Source of the DNA: Pelomonas caseinilytica
GTDB taxonomy: Bacteria; Pseudomonadota; Gammaproteobacteria; Burkholderiales; Burkholderiaceae_C
NCBI RefSeq assembly: GCF_021353235.1
Contig: NZ_JAJTWT010000006.1
Coordinates: 310,001-374,000 of the forward strand
Length of the DNA stretch: 64,000 nucleotides
Direction: 5' to 3'
The position numbers and the translations under genes are program-made. Below the pieces are notes generated by a model. The model saw nothing but the letters and a program-made list of their open reading frames with translations, was not told the DNA's origin and did no database searches. How positions within the stretch are numbered: position 1 is the first letter of the stretch; each line of letters starts with the position of its first letter. Shown piece by piece: positions 18,177 through 26,527 of this stretch.

Positions 18177-18933
18177 GGGCGAGCAGGTAGTCCAGCCCCG
18201 CGGCGCCGCGCGAACCCCACCAGCCGAGGAGTTCGCCGTCGACCCGCTGCACCCGCGCCTGCGGGCACAGCGCCTGCGCCTCGGCCAGGTGCGCGGGACC
18301 GAAGCGGTAGGGCTCGGAGCTGAGCAGCACGCGGCCGATGCCGGCCAGCCAGGGCTCGTCGCCGCGCAGGGCCGGGTAGCGGCCGGCGCCGTGCTCGCCG
18401 CCGCGGGCGTCGGGCCAGGTGCGCCAACCGGCCTCGGCCAGCAGCCGCGAGATGTAGGTGTCGCGCGCCACCGTCATCCACGGCTCGCGCCAGATCAGGT
18501 AGAGCACGTCCTCGCCGGGGCGGTCCGCGGCTCGGCAGCGGCCGAGGGCCGCGCGCAGGTCGGCCGCCAGGGCGGCGGCGCGCTCGTTCACGCCCGGCTC
18601 CGTGGAGAAAGCGGCGCGCAGCTGCTCGAAGAGGGCGAGGTTGTCCTCGGGCGCGCGCGGGTGGGTGACGATGACCTCGGGCACGAAGCTGCGCAGCGCC
18701 TCGGCCGTCTCGCGCCGGTTTTCGTCCACGTTGACGACGACGTGGGTGGGTGCCAGCCGGCGCAGCTTGTCGAGGTTCACGTCCTTGGTGCCGCCCACCT
18801 TGGGCACGCCCTTCACGGCGTCGGCCGGGTGCACGCAGAAACCCGTTCGGGCGATCAGGCAGGGTCCGAGGCCCAGCGCGAACAGCGTCTCGGTGGCGCT
18901 GGGCACCAGCGAGGCGATCCGCGGCCGGCTCAT
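18139..18933 (-). CDS. Helical-backbone metal receptor, cobalamin-binding (BtuF-like) protein
   Basis: 264 residues of the periplasmic-binding class III fold starting MSRPRIASLVPSATETLFALGL, which matches the BtuF/FhuD-type core. It lacks an N-terminal signal peptide, unlike true BtuF, so it may be cytoplasmic or be mis-started; no better upstream start exists because its ATG overlaps the previous gene's stop by four bases. No BtuCD permease, TonB receptor or cobalamin riboswitch is adjacent. The corrinoid ligand is inferred from family resemblance only. Its last 38 bases overlap the RT gene on the other strand. Confidence 0.75.
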   Translation of the reverse strand: MSRPRIASLVPSATETLFALGLGPCLIARTGFCVHPADAVKGVPKVGGTKDVNLDKLRRLAPTHVVVNVDENRRETAEALRSFVPEVIVTHPRAPEDNLALFEQLRAAFSTEPGVNERAAALAADLRAALGRCRAADRPGEDVLYLIWREPWMTVARDTYISRLLAEAGWRTWPDARGGEHGAGRYPALRGDEPWLAGIGRVLLSSEPYRFGPAHLAEAQALCPQARVQRVDGELLGWWGSRGAAGLDYLLALSDASRCGRTAP

Positions 18934-19829
18934 CCTTCTTCCGTCACCGCCAGGTAGACGGCGCAGCAGCCCCGCAGCCAGACCAGGGTGGGCAGCACCA
19001 GGGCCAGTGCGAAGACCACGCCGCCGCCGATCAGGGCGGCCAGGCCCAGATCACCCCCCTGCAGCGGCAGGCCGCTGGCGCCGAAACCGCGCGGCCCCAG
19101 GCCCATGACGCCCGCCAGCAGCTCGCGCACCGGCAGCTCGACGCCGGCACCCAGGATGGCCAGGCCGGCGAGCAGCCGGCTGCCGCTGACGACGACGAAG
19201 CTCATGGCCGCGGTGGCCAGCGCGACGAGGAGGTAGACCGCGGCCATCAGCAGGGCCGTCTCGGGCAGGCCGTGGCGCAGCCGCCAGCGCAGGAAGCGCA
19301 GCACGCCGCGGGTGTCCTGGCCCACCCAGACGGCCGGCCCGGCCAGCGGCCCGACGAGGATGACGAGGATGAAGGCGATGCCGCCCAGCATCAGCACGCC
19401 GGCGGGCAGCACCACGGCCAGCAGCGGCGGGCCGACCACGGGCAAACGGGTGGCCCAGAGCAGGCCGGCCAGGGCGAGTACCGCCAGGCCGGCCACCGCC
19501 AGGCAGCCCAGCAGGGCCAGCAGCACGCGATGGGCGCTGCCCAGGGCGTCGGCCAGGGCGTCTTGGGGGTCGCGCACCGCCCGCCCGCGGGCCTGGTCCA
19601 TCAGCATCAGGCCGGTGGCATTGACCCCGAAAAAGGCGACAGCCAGGGCCAGGCCCAGCCACAGGGCGCTGAGCAGCTCCCGGTCGCGGGCCAGCGCCGA
19701 GCGGGCCATGGCCATCAGCAGGCCTGCCACGCAGAAAGCGGTCAGCAAAGCGTAGAGGGCGCGCAGGTTGCGCGGCGCGTCGATGCTGGCCAGGACGCGG
19801 TCGAGGGCGGGAAGCAGTGAAATCCTCAT
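18930..19829 (-). CDS. Polytopic membrane protein of unknown function
   Basis: 299 residues from the ATG at 19829 (MRISLLPALDRVLASIDAPRN). About six to seven hydrophobic segments are visible, for example LYALLTAFCVAGLLMAMA, LAVAFFGVNATGLMLM and VVFALALVLPTLVWLRG. I do not recognise the family with confidence. Its stop overlaps the next gene's ATG (ATGA), so it is translationally coupled to the cobalamin-receptor-like protein and might be a membrane partner, although it does not look like a BtuC permease. Upstream in-frame starts add a non-conserved basic leader. Confidence 0.7.
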   Translation of the reverse strand: MRISLLPALDRVLASIDAPRNLRALYALLTAFCVAGLLMAMARSALARDRELLSALWLGLALAVAFFGVNATGLMLMDQARGRAVRDPQDALADALGSAHRVLLALLGCLAVAGLAVLALAGLLWATRLPVVGPPLLAVVLPAGVLMLGGIAFILVILVGPLAGPAVWVGQDTRGVLRFLRWRLRHGLPETALLMAAVYLLVALATAAMSFVVVSGSRLLAGLAILGAGVELPVRELLAGVMGLGPRGFGASGLPLQGGDLGLAALIGGGVVFALALVLPTLVWLRGCCAVYLAVTEEG

Positions 19830-20051
19830 CGGGCGGCGATGGTATCGATGACGGATGCGTGATGGCACCGAGGCGCCAGGGTTTGTGCTAGCTCTGAAAA
19901 ACAACACTTACCGGAGGGCCCTCTCTCAAGCGGCGACCCCGCCACCATAATCAATTGCCTGTGTCTGGACGCCGCGCCTTCGCTTGAATGGTTCACGATG
20001 GGTTGAAGCTCCACATGGTTTCTTGGTTTTGAGTTAGAGAAGGGCTTCCCC
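19830..20051 (+). promoter_or_regulatory. Long 5' region of the RNA-binding protein gene
   Basis: A 222-base gap, locally less GC-rich than its surroundings, precedes the RRM gene. The start codon is preceded by AGAGAAGGG. The length suggests a structured, perhaps temperature-responsive leader as in cold-shock RNA-binding genes, but I identified no specific motif or promoter hexamers with confidence. Confidence 0.3.
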
Positions 20052-20564
<513 letters not shown>

Positions 20565-20584
20565 GCCCCGACTGCACTGAGCCA

Positions 20585-20640
20585 GGCGCCTTCGGGCGCC
20601 ATGCATGCAACGAGGCGCCTTCGGGCGCCTTGTGCTTTTT
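20585..20640 (+). terminator. Tandem UUCG-tetraloop terminators
   Basis: Two near-identical hairpins follow the RRM gene: GGCGCC-TTCG-GGCGCC minus loop overlap at 20585-20600, and a 7-bp stem with TTCG loop at 20613-20630 followed by TGTGCTTTTT. The second has the U-tract of an intrinsic terminator; the first may stabilise the mRNA 3' end. Confidence 0.85.
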
Positions 20641-20673
20641 GGGGCCCCGGCCGGGCGGGCGGTGCCGCCGGGG

Positions 20674-21459
20674 CTATTCGCTCGCGCGCTTCTTGCGCGG
20701 CCGGCCCGCCAGGGCCCGGTCGTACAGCCCGTTGGGAAGCAGGCGCAGCAGCTTGGCCAGCACGCCCATCTGCCACGGGATGACCCGGTAGCTCACCTGG
20801 GCGCGGATGGCGCGCACGGCCTGGTCGGCGAAGGCCGCGACCGGCATCAGGAAGGGCATGCCGTAGCGGTTGCCCCGCGTCAGCGGCGTGTCGACATAAC
20901 CCGGCAGCAGGGTGACGACGCGCACGCCGAAGGGTCGGCATTCGCCGCGCAGGCTCTCGCAGTAGGCGACGACGGCGGCCTTGCTCGCGCAATAGGCGCC
21001 ATGCCCCGGCAGGCCGCGGATGGCGGCCACGCTGGCGATGCCGACGAGGGTGCCCGAGCCCCGCTCGTTCATCGCCGCGACGAAGGGGTGGAAGGTGGCG
21101 GCGAGCCCGACGTTGTTGGTCGCGAAAGTGCGGCGCATCACCTCGAGGTCGGCGAATTGGGTGGTGTCCATGCCGACGCTGATGCCGGCATTGGCGATGA
21201 CGACGTCGGGCAGGCCCTGGGCGGCGATGCATTCGCGGCCGATGCGGGCCATGGCGTCGAGGTCGGCCACGTCGGCGCCGTAGATGCGAAAGCGCGCCGG
21301 GTCCAGCGCCTGCTCGGCGGCCCAGCGCTGCACTTCGTCCGTGCGCCGGGCCACGAGGGCCAGCCGGGCGCCGTCGCGGTAGTAGCGCAAGGCCAGGGCC
21401 TGGCCGATGCCGCTGGAGGCGCCGGTGATGAAGACGAGTTCCGCCGGGGCCGCCGTCAT
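20674..21459 (-). CDS. Short-chain dehydrogenase/reductase
   Basis: 261 residues of the classical SDR fold: the NAD(P)-binding motif TGASSGIG at 14-21, NAGISVG, and the catalytic Tyr-Lys in YCASKAAV. The C-terminal extension ends in basic residues (AGRPRKKRASE). It overlaps lptC by four bases (ATGA) and so is in the LPS transcription unit, in the place where lptA is normally found. The substrate is unknown; an envelope-lipid role is conceivable only from context. Confidence 0.88.
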   Translation of the reverse strand: MTAAPAELVFITGASSGIGQALALRYYRDGARLALVARRTDEVQRWAAEQALDPARFRIYGADVADLDAMARIGRECIAAQGLPDVVIANAGISVGMDTTQFADLEVMRRTFATNNVGLAATFHPFVAAMNERGSGTLVGIASVAAIRGLPGHGAYCASKAAVVAYCESLRGECRPFGVRVVTLLPGYVDTPLTRGNRYGMPFLMPVAAFADQAVRAIRAQVSYRVIPWQMGVLAKLLRLLPNGLYDRALAGRPRKKRASE

Positions 21460-22115
21460 GGCTTGGTCCGGGGCAGGATCCGGCCCTGGGCGCGTCCGGT
21501 GAAGCTGACCTGGCCGGTCAGGTGCCGGTACTCGAAGTTCTGCGCGTTCAGCGTGGCACCGCCCTGGCGGATGGTGACGGGCAGGTGGGAGCGCAGGATC
21601 TCGCTGTTGGACAGGGCCTGCAGGAATTCACCGCGCACGTCGAGCTCCGGCGGGGCGTCGTCGCCCGCGCCGGGCGGCAGGCGGCGCAGGTGCACGTCGC
21701 CGATGAGCTGCATGTCGCTGCCGTCGCCGTTGCTGATGGCGCGCTTCGCGTCGGCGATGGCGAGGCTGCCGTCGGGCGTCAGGGCGCGCACGCGCACCTG
21801 GTCGATCTCGACGGTGTCGGTATCCGGGTAATGGCGCAGTTCGGCCCCGGCGATCTGCACGCGCAGCCGGCCATCGGCGCCGATGCGCTGCAGCTCGAAC
21901 TTGTCCATGCGGTAGTCGGGTACGTGGCGTGGCGCGGCGCGCTCGGTGGGCAGGTCCAGCAGCGGCGTGTTCTTCACCAGCCACCAAGTGCCGGCGGCCA
22001 GCAGCGCCATCAGCAGCAGGGGCAGGTAGTTGAACAGCAGGCGCTGCGCCTGCCAGATCCACGGCTGGGCGGCAGCCGGGCGCCGCGGAGCCGGGGCGGG
22101 GAGGGTGGGCGTCAT
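21456..22115 (-). CDS. lptC: LPS export protein LptC
   Basis: 219 residues: one N-terminal membrane helix (about residues 25-45) and a periplasmic beta-jellyroll with LDLPTERAAPRHVPDYRMDKFELQRIGADG-type spacing (key segment PDYRMDKFELQRIGADG) and the YRHLTGQVSFTGRAQGRI end. LptC anchors the LptBFG transporter to the periplasmic bridge LptA. It overlaps kdsC upstream and the SDR gene downstream by four bases each. lptA and lptB, the usual next genes, are not in this window. Confidence 0.85.
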   Translation of the reverse strand: MTPTLPAPAPRRPAAAQPWIWQAQRLLFNYLPLLLMALLAAGTWWLVKNTPLLDLPTERAAPRHVPDYRMDKFELQRIGADGRLRVQIAGAELRHYPDTDTVEIDQVRVRALTPDGSLAIADAKRAISNGDGSDMQLIGDVHLRRLPPGAGDDAPPELDVRGEFLQALSNSEILRSHLPVTIRQGGATLNAQNFEYRHLTGQVSFTGRAQGRILPRTKP

Positions 22116-22699
22116 GCCTTGCCTCCGGTGGAGGTGCTGTCCAGCGTGTCGTGGTGGGCCGCGAGCAGGCCGGCATAGCGGCCGGCGGCCATCAGCAGCA
22201 GGTCGCAGAACTCGCGCGCGGCGCCATAACCGGCCGGTGCCTGGGTGACGTAGTGGGCCACGGCCCGGACCTCGGCGTGGGCGCCAGGCGGCGCGGCGGC
22301 GAAGCCGGCGCGGCTCATCAGCGGCAGGTCGGGCCAGTCGTCGCCGATGGCGGCCACCTCGCCCCAGCCGATGCCGAACTCGGCCAGCAGCGGCGTCGCG
22401 GCGGCCAGCTTGTCCTTGGCGCCGTGCACGGCGTGGGTGAGGCCGAGGTCGGCCACGCGGCGGCGCACGCCGGGGCTGTCGCGGCCGGTGATGATGACGG
22501 GGGTGATGCCGCCGGCCTGCAGCAGCTTCAGTCCATGGCCGTCCAGCGTCGAGAAGGCCTTCACGTCCTCGCCGGCGCCGCCGATGTAGATGCGGCCGTC
22601 GGTGAGCACGCCGTCCACGTCGAAGATGGCCAGCTTGATGGCCAGGCCCTGGCCTTGCGCCTGGACCAGCAGTTCGGCAGGAAAACTCAAAGCAGCCAT
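22112..22699 (-). CDS. kdsC: 3-deoxy-D-manno-octulosonate-8-phosphate phosphatase KdsC
   Basis: 195 residues from the ATG at 22699 (MAALSFPAELL). A HAD-superfamily C0 phosphatase with motif I DVDGVLTDG, a GRDSPG motif II region, Lys in AKDKLAA and GDDWPDLPLM as motif III. It removes phosphate from KDO-8-phosphate in KDO synthesis for LPS. A longer reading that starts upstream runs into repeat A3 and is rejected. Its start codon follows the mini-frame ATG-GAC-AAC-TGA at the end of repeat A3. It is coupled to lptC. Confidence 0.92.
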   Translation of the reverse strand: MAALSFPAELLVQAQGQGLAIKLAIFDVDGVLTDGRIYIGGAGEDVKAFSTLDGHGLKLLQAGGITPVIITGRDSPGVRRRVADLGLTHAVHGAKDKLAAATPLLAEFGIGWGEVAAIGDDWPDLPLMSRAGFAAAPPGAHAEVRAVAHYVTQAPAGYGAAREFCDLLLMAAGRYAGLLAAHHDTLDSTSTGGKA

Positions 22700-22849
22700 C
22701 TCAGTTGTCCATTCCGCGTTCGCGGCACCCGCGACGCGTGAAACGAATGCAGGAATGCAACCACAGAGGCACGGAGCCACAGAGAAAAATGCCCTGTGTT
22801 TCCTCTGTGCCTCCGTGCCTCTGTGGTTGCCTTTGAGGTTCCACTTCAG
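22700..22849. repeat. Family A full-length element, copy A3
   Basis: A 150-bp unit filling the kdsD-kdsC gap. The central palindrome has perfect 20-base arms at 22757-22776 and 22811-22830. Read in the direction of transcription, the whole unit is nearly identical to copy A5 (29404-29554), including the flanks: it begins CTGAAGTG, overlapping the kdsD stop, and ends GGACAACTGAG just before the kdsC ATG. Confidence 0.9.
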
Positions 22850-23832
22850 ATCACCTTGGCCCGCATCAGGTCGTTGATGCTGACGGCGCCGAGCAGGCGC
22901 TGCCCGGCGTCGACGACCAGGACGACGGTGATGCGGGCGGCCTCCATCAGGTCGGCGGCGTCCACGGCCAGGGCCTCTGGGCCGACGGTGCGCGGGCGCG
23001 GATGCGCCACTTCGGCGGCGGTCAGGGCCCGGAGGTCGCGGCCCTGCTCGACGAGGCGGCGCAGGTCGCCGTCGGTGAAGATGCCCTGCACGCGGTCCTG
23101 CGCGTCGACGACGACGGCCATGCCCAGGGCCTTGGCGCTCATCTCCCGCATGACCTCGGTGAAGGGCGTGCCGGCCGCCACGCGGGGCAGGGCCTCGCCG
23201 CTGCGCATCAGGTCGCGCACGTGGGTGAGCAGCTTGCGGCCGAGCGCACCGCCGGGGTGCGAGCGGGCAAAGTCCTCGGCCTTGAAGCCGCGGGCGTCCA
23301 GCAGGGCCACGGCCAGGGCGTCGCCCAGGGCCATCTGCGCCGTCGTGCTGGCCGTGGGCGCCAGCTGCAGCGGGCAGGCCTCCTCGGCCACGGCGCTGTC
23401 CAGCACGATGTCGGCGTGCGAGGCCAGGCTGGACTCGGCGCGGCCGGTCATCGCCAGCACCGGCACGCCCAGGCGCCTGAGGACGGGCAGGATGGCATTG
23501 AGCTCGTCGCTCTCGCCGGAGTTGGACAGGGCCAGCACGACGTCGCTGGGGGTGACCATGCCGAGGTCGCCGTGGGCCGCCTCGGCGGGGTGGACGAAGA
23601 GGGCGGGCGTGCCGGTGGAGGCGAGCGTGGCGGCGATCTTGCGGCCCACGTGGCCGCTCTTGCCCATGCCCATCACGGCGACGCGGCCGCGGCAGCCGAG
23701 CATGGCCTGCACCGCGCGGGCGAAGGCCTCGCCCAGGCGCGGCGCCAGCTCGGCCAGGGCGCGGGCTTCGACCTGCAAGGCCTCGCGGCCCATGCGCACG
23801 GCGCGTTCGGCGTCGAAGGAAGCGGAAGACAT
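22846..23832 (-). CDS. kdsD: Arabinose-5-phosphate isomerase KdsD (KpsF/GutQ family)
   Basis: 328 residues from the ATG at 23832. An SIS sugar-isomerase domain (GMGKSGHVGRKIAATLAS, LSNSGESDEL, SHPGGALGRKLL) is followed by two CBS domains (about 205-328). It converts ribulose-5-phosphate to arabinose-5-phosphate, the first step of KDO synthesis. It heads the minus-strand LPS run kdsD-kdsC-lptC-SDR; repeat A3 fills the gap to kdsC and overlaps its stop codon. It is divergent from the PAP2 gene, whose start is only 24 bases away. Confidence 0.93.
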   Translation of the reverse strand: MSSASFDAERAVRMGREALQVEARALAELAPRLGEAFARAVQAMLGCRGRVAVMGMGKSGHVGRKIAATLASTGTPALFVHPAEAAHGDLGMVTPSDVVLALSNSGESDELNAILPVLRRLGVPVLAMTGRAESSLASHADIVLDSAVAEEACPLQLAPTASTTAQMALGDALAVALLDARGFKAEDFARSHPGGALGRKLLTHVRDLMRSGEALPRVAAGTPFTEVMREMSAKALGMAVVVDAQDRVQGIFTDGDLRRLVEQGRDLRALTAAEVAHPRPRTVGPEALAVDAADLMEAARITVVLVVDAGQRLLGAVSINDLMRAKVI

Positions 23833-23856
23833 CGGGCCAGTGTAGACAATGACCTC

Positions 23857-24531
23857 ATGCACAGACTCCTTCCGTTGCGCTGGCTCGCGCTGGCCTTGAT
23901 CCTGCTGCTGGCCTGGGACGCCAGTCACCTCGACCTGACGGTCATGCGCTGGGTCGGCGATGCCCACGGCTTCGCGCTGCGCGAGGCCTGGGCCACGCGC
24001 GTGCTCATCCACGAGGGCGGGCGGCTCGTGTCCTACGTGGCCATGGGCTTCATCGTGCTGCTCAACCTGTGGCCGCGGCTGCTGCCCGGCCTGTCGGTGC
24101 GCGAACGCCGCTGGTGGCTGCTGACGACGCTGGCCTGCCTGGCCGTCGTCTCCCTGGTCAAGCGGGCCAGCCTGACGAGCTGCCCCTGGGACCTGGCGGA
24201 GTTCGGCGGCGAGGCCGCGGCCCGCTACGTCTCGCACTGGGCCTTCGGCGTGAGGGACGGCGGCGGCGGCCACTGCTTCCCGTCCGGGCACGCCAGCGCC
24301 GCCTTCGCCTACCTCGCCGGTGCGTGGGCGCTGGCGCGGGCCTATCCGCGCTCGGCCCTGGCCTGGGGCCTGGCCGTCGTGGGGCTGGGCATCGTCTACG
24401 GCGTGGGCCAGATGGTGCGCGGCGCCCACTACCCCAGCCACACGATGTGGACGGCCTGGATCTGCTGGGCGGTGACGGTGGCGGCGGCCCGGCTCGGCCC
24501 GTGGAGGCTGGCCCGCCCCGCCGCGGCCTGA
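23857..24531 (+). CDS. PAP2-family membrane phosphatase
   Basis: 224 residues, about five to six helices. PAP2 motifs are visible in order: KRASLTSCPWDL (C1-like), CFPSGHASAAFA (C2, catalytic His) and RGAHYPSHTMW (C3, with the nucleophile-assisting His; the usual Asp is replaced). It probably removes phosphate from a lipid phosphate such as phosphatidic acid, undecaprenyl pyrophosphate or lipid A. Divergence from kdsD fits a role in envelope lipids but does not prove it. Confidence 0.88.
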   Translation: MHRLLPLRWLALALILLLAWDASHLDLTVMRWVGDAHGFALREAWATRVLIHEGGRLVSYVAMGFIVLLNLWPRLLPGLSVRERRWWLLTTLACLAVVSLVKRASLTSCPWDLAEFGGEAAARYVSHWAFGVRDGGGGHCFPSGHASAAFAYLAGAWALARAYPRSALAWGLAVVGLGIVYGVGQMVRGAHYPSHTMWTAWICWAVTVAAARLGPWRLARPAAA

Positions 24532-24623
24532 CCCCGCCACGCCCTGCAAAGGGTTTCCACAGAACCGGCTGCCGGAGGGCGGTCCTAGACTCGGTCCCTA
24601 TCTCGCACCACGGAGGAGACACC

Positions 24624-26414
24624 GTGCAGCGGACCGACATCTCGGACCCGGCCTATTTCCACAAGGTCGTCGATTGCCAGTGGGCCTGCCCGGCGCACAC
24701 CCCCGTGCCGGAGTACATCCGCCTGATCGCGCAGGGGCGGCATGACGAGGCCTACTGGGTCAACTGGGTCAGCAACGTCTTCCCCGGCGTGCTCGGGCGC
24801 ACCTGCGACCGGCCCTGCGAGCCGGCCTGCCGGCGGGGGCGGGTGGAGGAGAAGCAGGCCGCCAAGCCCGAACCCGTCGCCATCTGCCGCTTGAAGCGCG
24901 TGGCGGCCGACAGCAAGACCGACGAGTTCCGCGCCCTCATCCCCAAGCCCGCCGCCCGCAACGGCCGGCGCGTGGCCTGCGTGGGCGCGGGGCCGGCGTC
25001 GCTCGCGGTGGCGCGCGACCTGGCGCTGGAGGGCTACGCGGTCACGGTGTTCGACGGCGAGGCCCGGCCCGGCGGCTTCATCCGCACGCAGATCCCGCGC
25101 TTTAGGCTGCCGGAGCGCGTCATCGACGAGGAGTGCGGCTACATCCTCGGCCTGGGCGTGGAGTGGCGCGCCGGGCAGCGCGTCGAGTCGATGAAGGAGC
25201 TGCTGGCCGAGGGCTGGGACGCCGTCTTCGTCGGCTGCGGCGCGCCGCGGGGCCGCGACCTCGCCCTGCCCGGGCGGCAGGAGGCGGCGGCGCAGATCCA
25301 CGTCGGCATCGACTGGCTGGCCAGCGTGTCCTTCGGCCACGTCACGGCCGTGCGGCCGCGCGTCATCGTGCTGGGCGGGGGCAACACCGCGATGGACTGC
25401 TGCCGTTCGGCGCGCCGCCTGGGCGCGGCGTCGGTGACGGTGGCCGTGCGCAGCGGCTACGCGCAGATGAAGGCCTCGCCCTGGGAGAAGGAGGACGCCG
25501 AGCACGAGGGCATCCCCATCCTCGACTTCCACGTGCCGCTGGCCTTCGAGCACGTGGACGGCCGGCTCACCGGTATGCGGTTCCGCAAGGTCCAGCCTGG
25601 TGGTGGCGCGGGCGAGGAGGTCGTCCTCCCCTGCGACGAGGTGCTGATCGCCGTCGGCCAGGAGAACGCCTTCCCGTGGATCGAACGCGACGCGGGCATC
25701 GCCTTCAACGAGCAGGGCCTGCCGGTGCTGGACGCGGCCAGCTTCCAGTCGACGCTGCCCCATGTCTTCTTCGGCGGCGACGCGGCCTTCGGGCCGAAGA
25801 ACATCATCACGGCGGTGGCCCACGGCCACGAGGCGGCCGTCAGCATCGACCGGCTGCTGCACGGCGAGGACGTCGCCCGCCGCCCGCCGCCCCACGTCAA
25901 CCTCGTCTCCCAGAAGATGGGCATCCACGAGTGGAGCTACGACAACGCCGTCACGCTGGAACTGCGCAGCAAGGTGCCCTGGGCCGCGGCCGAGCGGGCG
26001 CTGGCCAGCATCAAGGTCGAGGTGGAGCTGGGCTTCGACGCCGCCACCGCCCTGAAGGAAGCGCGGCGCTGCCTGAACTGCGACGTGCAGACGGTGTTCG
26101 CCCCCAAGCTCTGCATCGAGTGCGACGCCTGCGTCGACATCTGCCCGATGGACTGCATCACCTTCACCGCGGACGGCCCCGACCTGCGCGCGCGGCTGCG
26201 GGCGCCGGCCACCAACGAGGCCCAGGACCTCTACGTCGAAGACGGCCTCAAGACCGGCCGCGTGATGGCCAAGGACGAGGACGTCTGCCTGCACTGCGGC
26301 CTGTGCGCCGAGCGCTGCCCGACGGGGGCCTGGGACATGCAGAAGTTCATGCTGGTGACCGCGAAGGCGGGCGCGGCCTGCCGCGACCACGCGGTTCGCC
26401 TGGTTGGTGATTGA
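24624..26414 (+). CDS. korC: KorC-like FAD/NAD(P) oxidoreductase with ferredoxin domain
   Basis: 596 residues from a GTG at 24624 with GGAGGAG six bases upstream. It resembles glutamate synthase small subunit: N-terminal cysteine-rich segments (CQWACP, RTCDRPCEPACRRG) for Fe-S clusters, an FAD motif VGAGPASLAVARDL, an NAD(P) motif VLGGGNTAMDC, and a C-terminal double [4Fe-4S] domain (CIECDACVDICP and CLHCGLCAERCP). It likely passes electrons between the 2-oxoacid oxidoreductase encoded by the next two genes and NAD(P). The order C-A-B is like the 2-oxoglutarate:NADP oxidoreductase of aromatic-degrading Azoarcus, recalled from the literature. Confidence 0.85.
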   Translation: MQRTDISDPAYFHKVVDCQWACPAHTPVPEYIRLIAQGRHDEAYWVNWVSNVFPGVLGRTCDRPCEPACRRGRVEEKQAAKPEPVAICRLKRVAADSKTDEFRALIPKPAARNGRRVACVGAGPASLAVARDLALEGYAVTVFDGEARPGGFIRTQIPRFRLPERVIDEECGYILGLGVEWRAGQRVESMKELLAEGWDAVFVGCGAPRGRDLALPGRQEAAAQIHVGIDWLASVSFGHVTAVRPRVIVLGGGNTAMDCCRSARRLGAASVTVAVRSGYAQMKASPWEKEDAEHEGIPILDFHVPLAFEHVDGRLTGMRFRKVQPGGGAGEEVVLPCDEVLIAVGQENAFPWIERDAGIAFNEQGLPVLDAASFQSTLPHVFFGGDAAFGPKNIITAVAHGHEAAVSIDRLLHGEDVARRPPPHVNLVSQKMGIHEWSYDNAVTLELRSKVPWAAAERALASIKVEVELGFDAATALKEARRCLNCDVQTVFAPKLCIECDACVDICPMDCITFTADGPDLRARLRAPATNEAQDLYVEDGLKTGRVMAKDEDVCLHCGLCAERCPTGAWDMQKFMLVTAKAGAACRDHAVRLVGD

Positions 26415-26432
26415 CGTGACACAAGAAAACAT

Positions 26433-26504
26433 AACCACAGAGGGCACAGAGTCACGGAGAAGGCGGAATGACGGCGCCTCTGTGTCTCTGTGTCTCTGTG
26501 GCTT
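26433..26504. repeat. Family A palindromic repeat, copy A4
   Basis: Imperfect inverted arms 26433-26460 and 26477-26504. The right flank (TTGCATTTGAGG) resembles the corresponding flank of A3 (TTGCCTTTGAGG), so this copy sits in the opposite orientation relative to transcription from A3 and A5. It lies between korC and korA. Confidence 0.85.
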
Positions 26505-26527
26505 TGTTTGCATTTGAGGGACCTCAC

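Noticed and set aside
18139-18933. Cobalamin riboswitch expected near the BtuF-like gene
   Set aside because: The gene start is within an ATGA overlap with the upstream gene, leaving no leader; no B12-box was seen.
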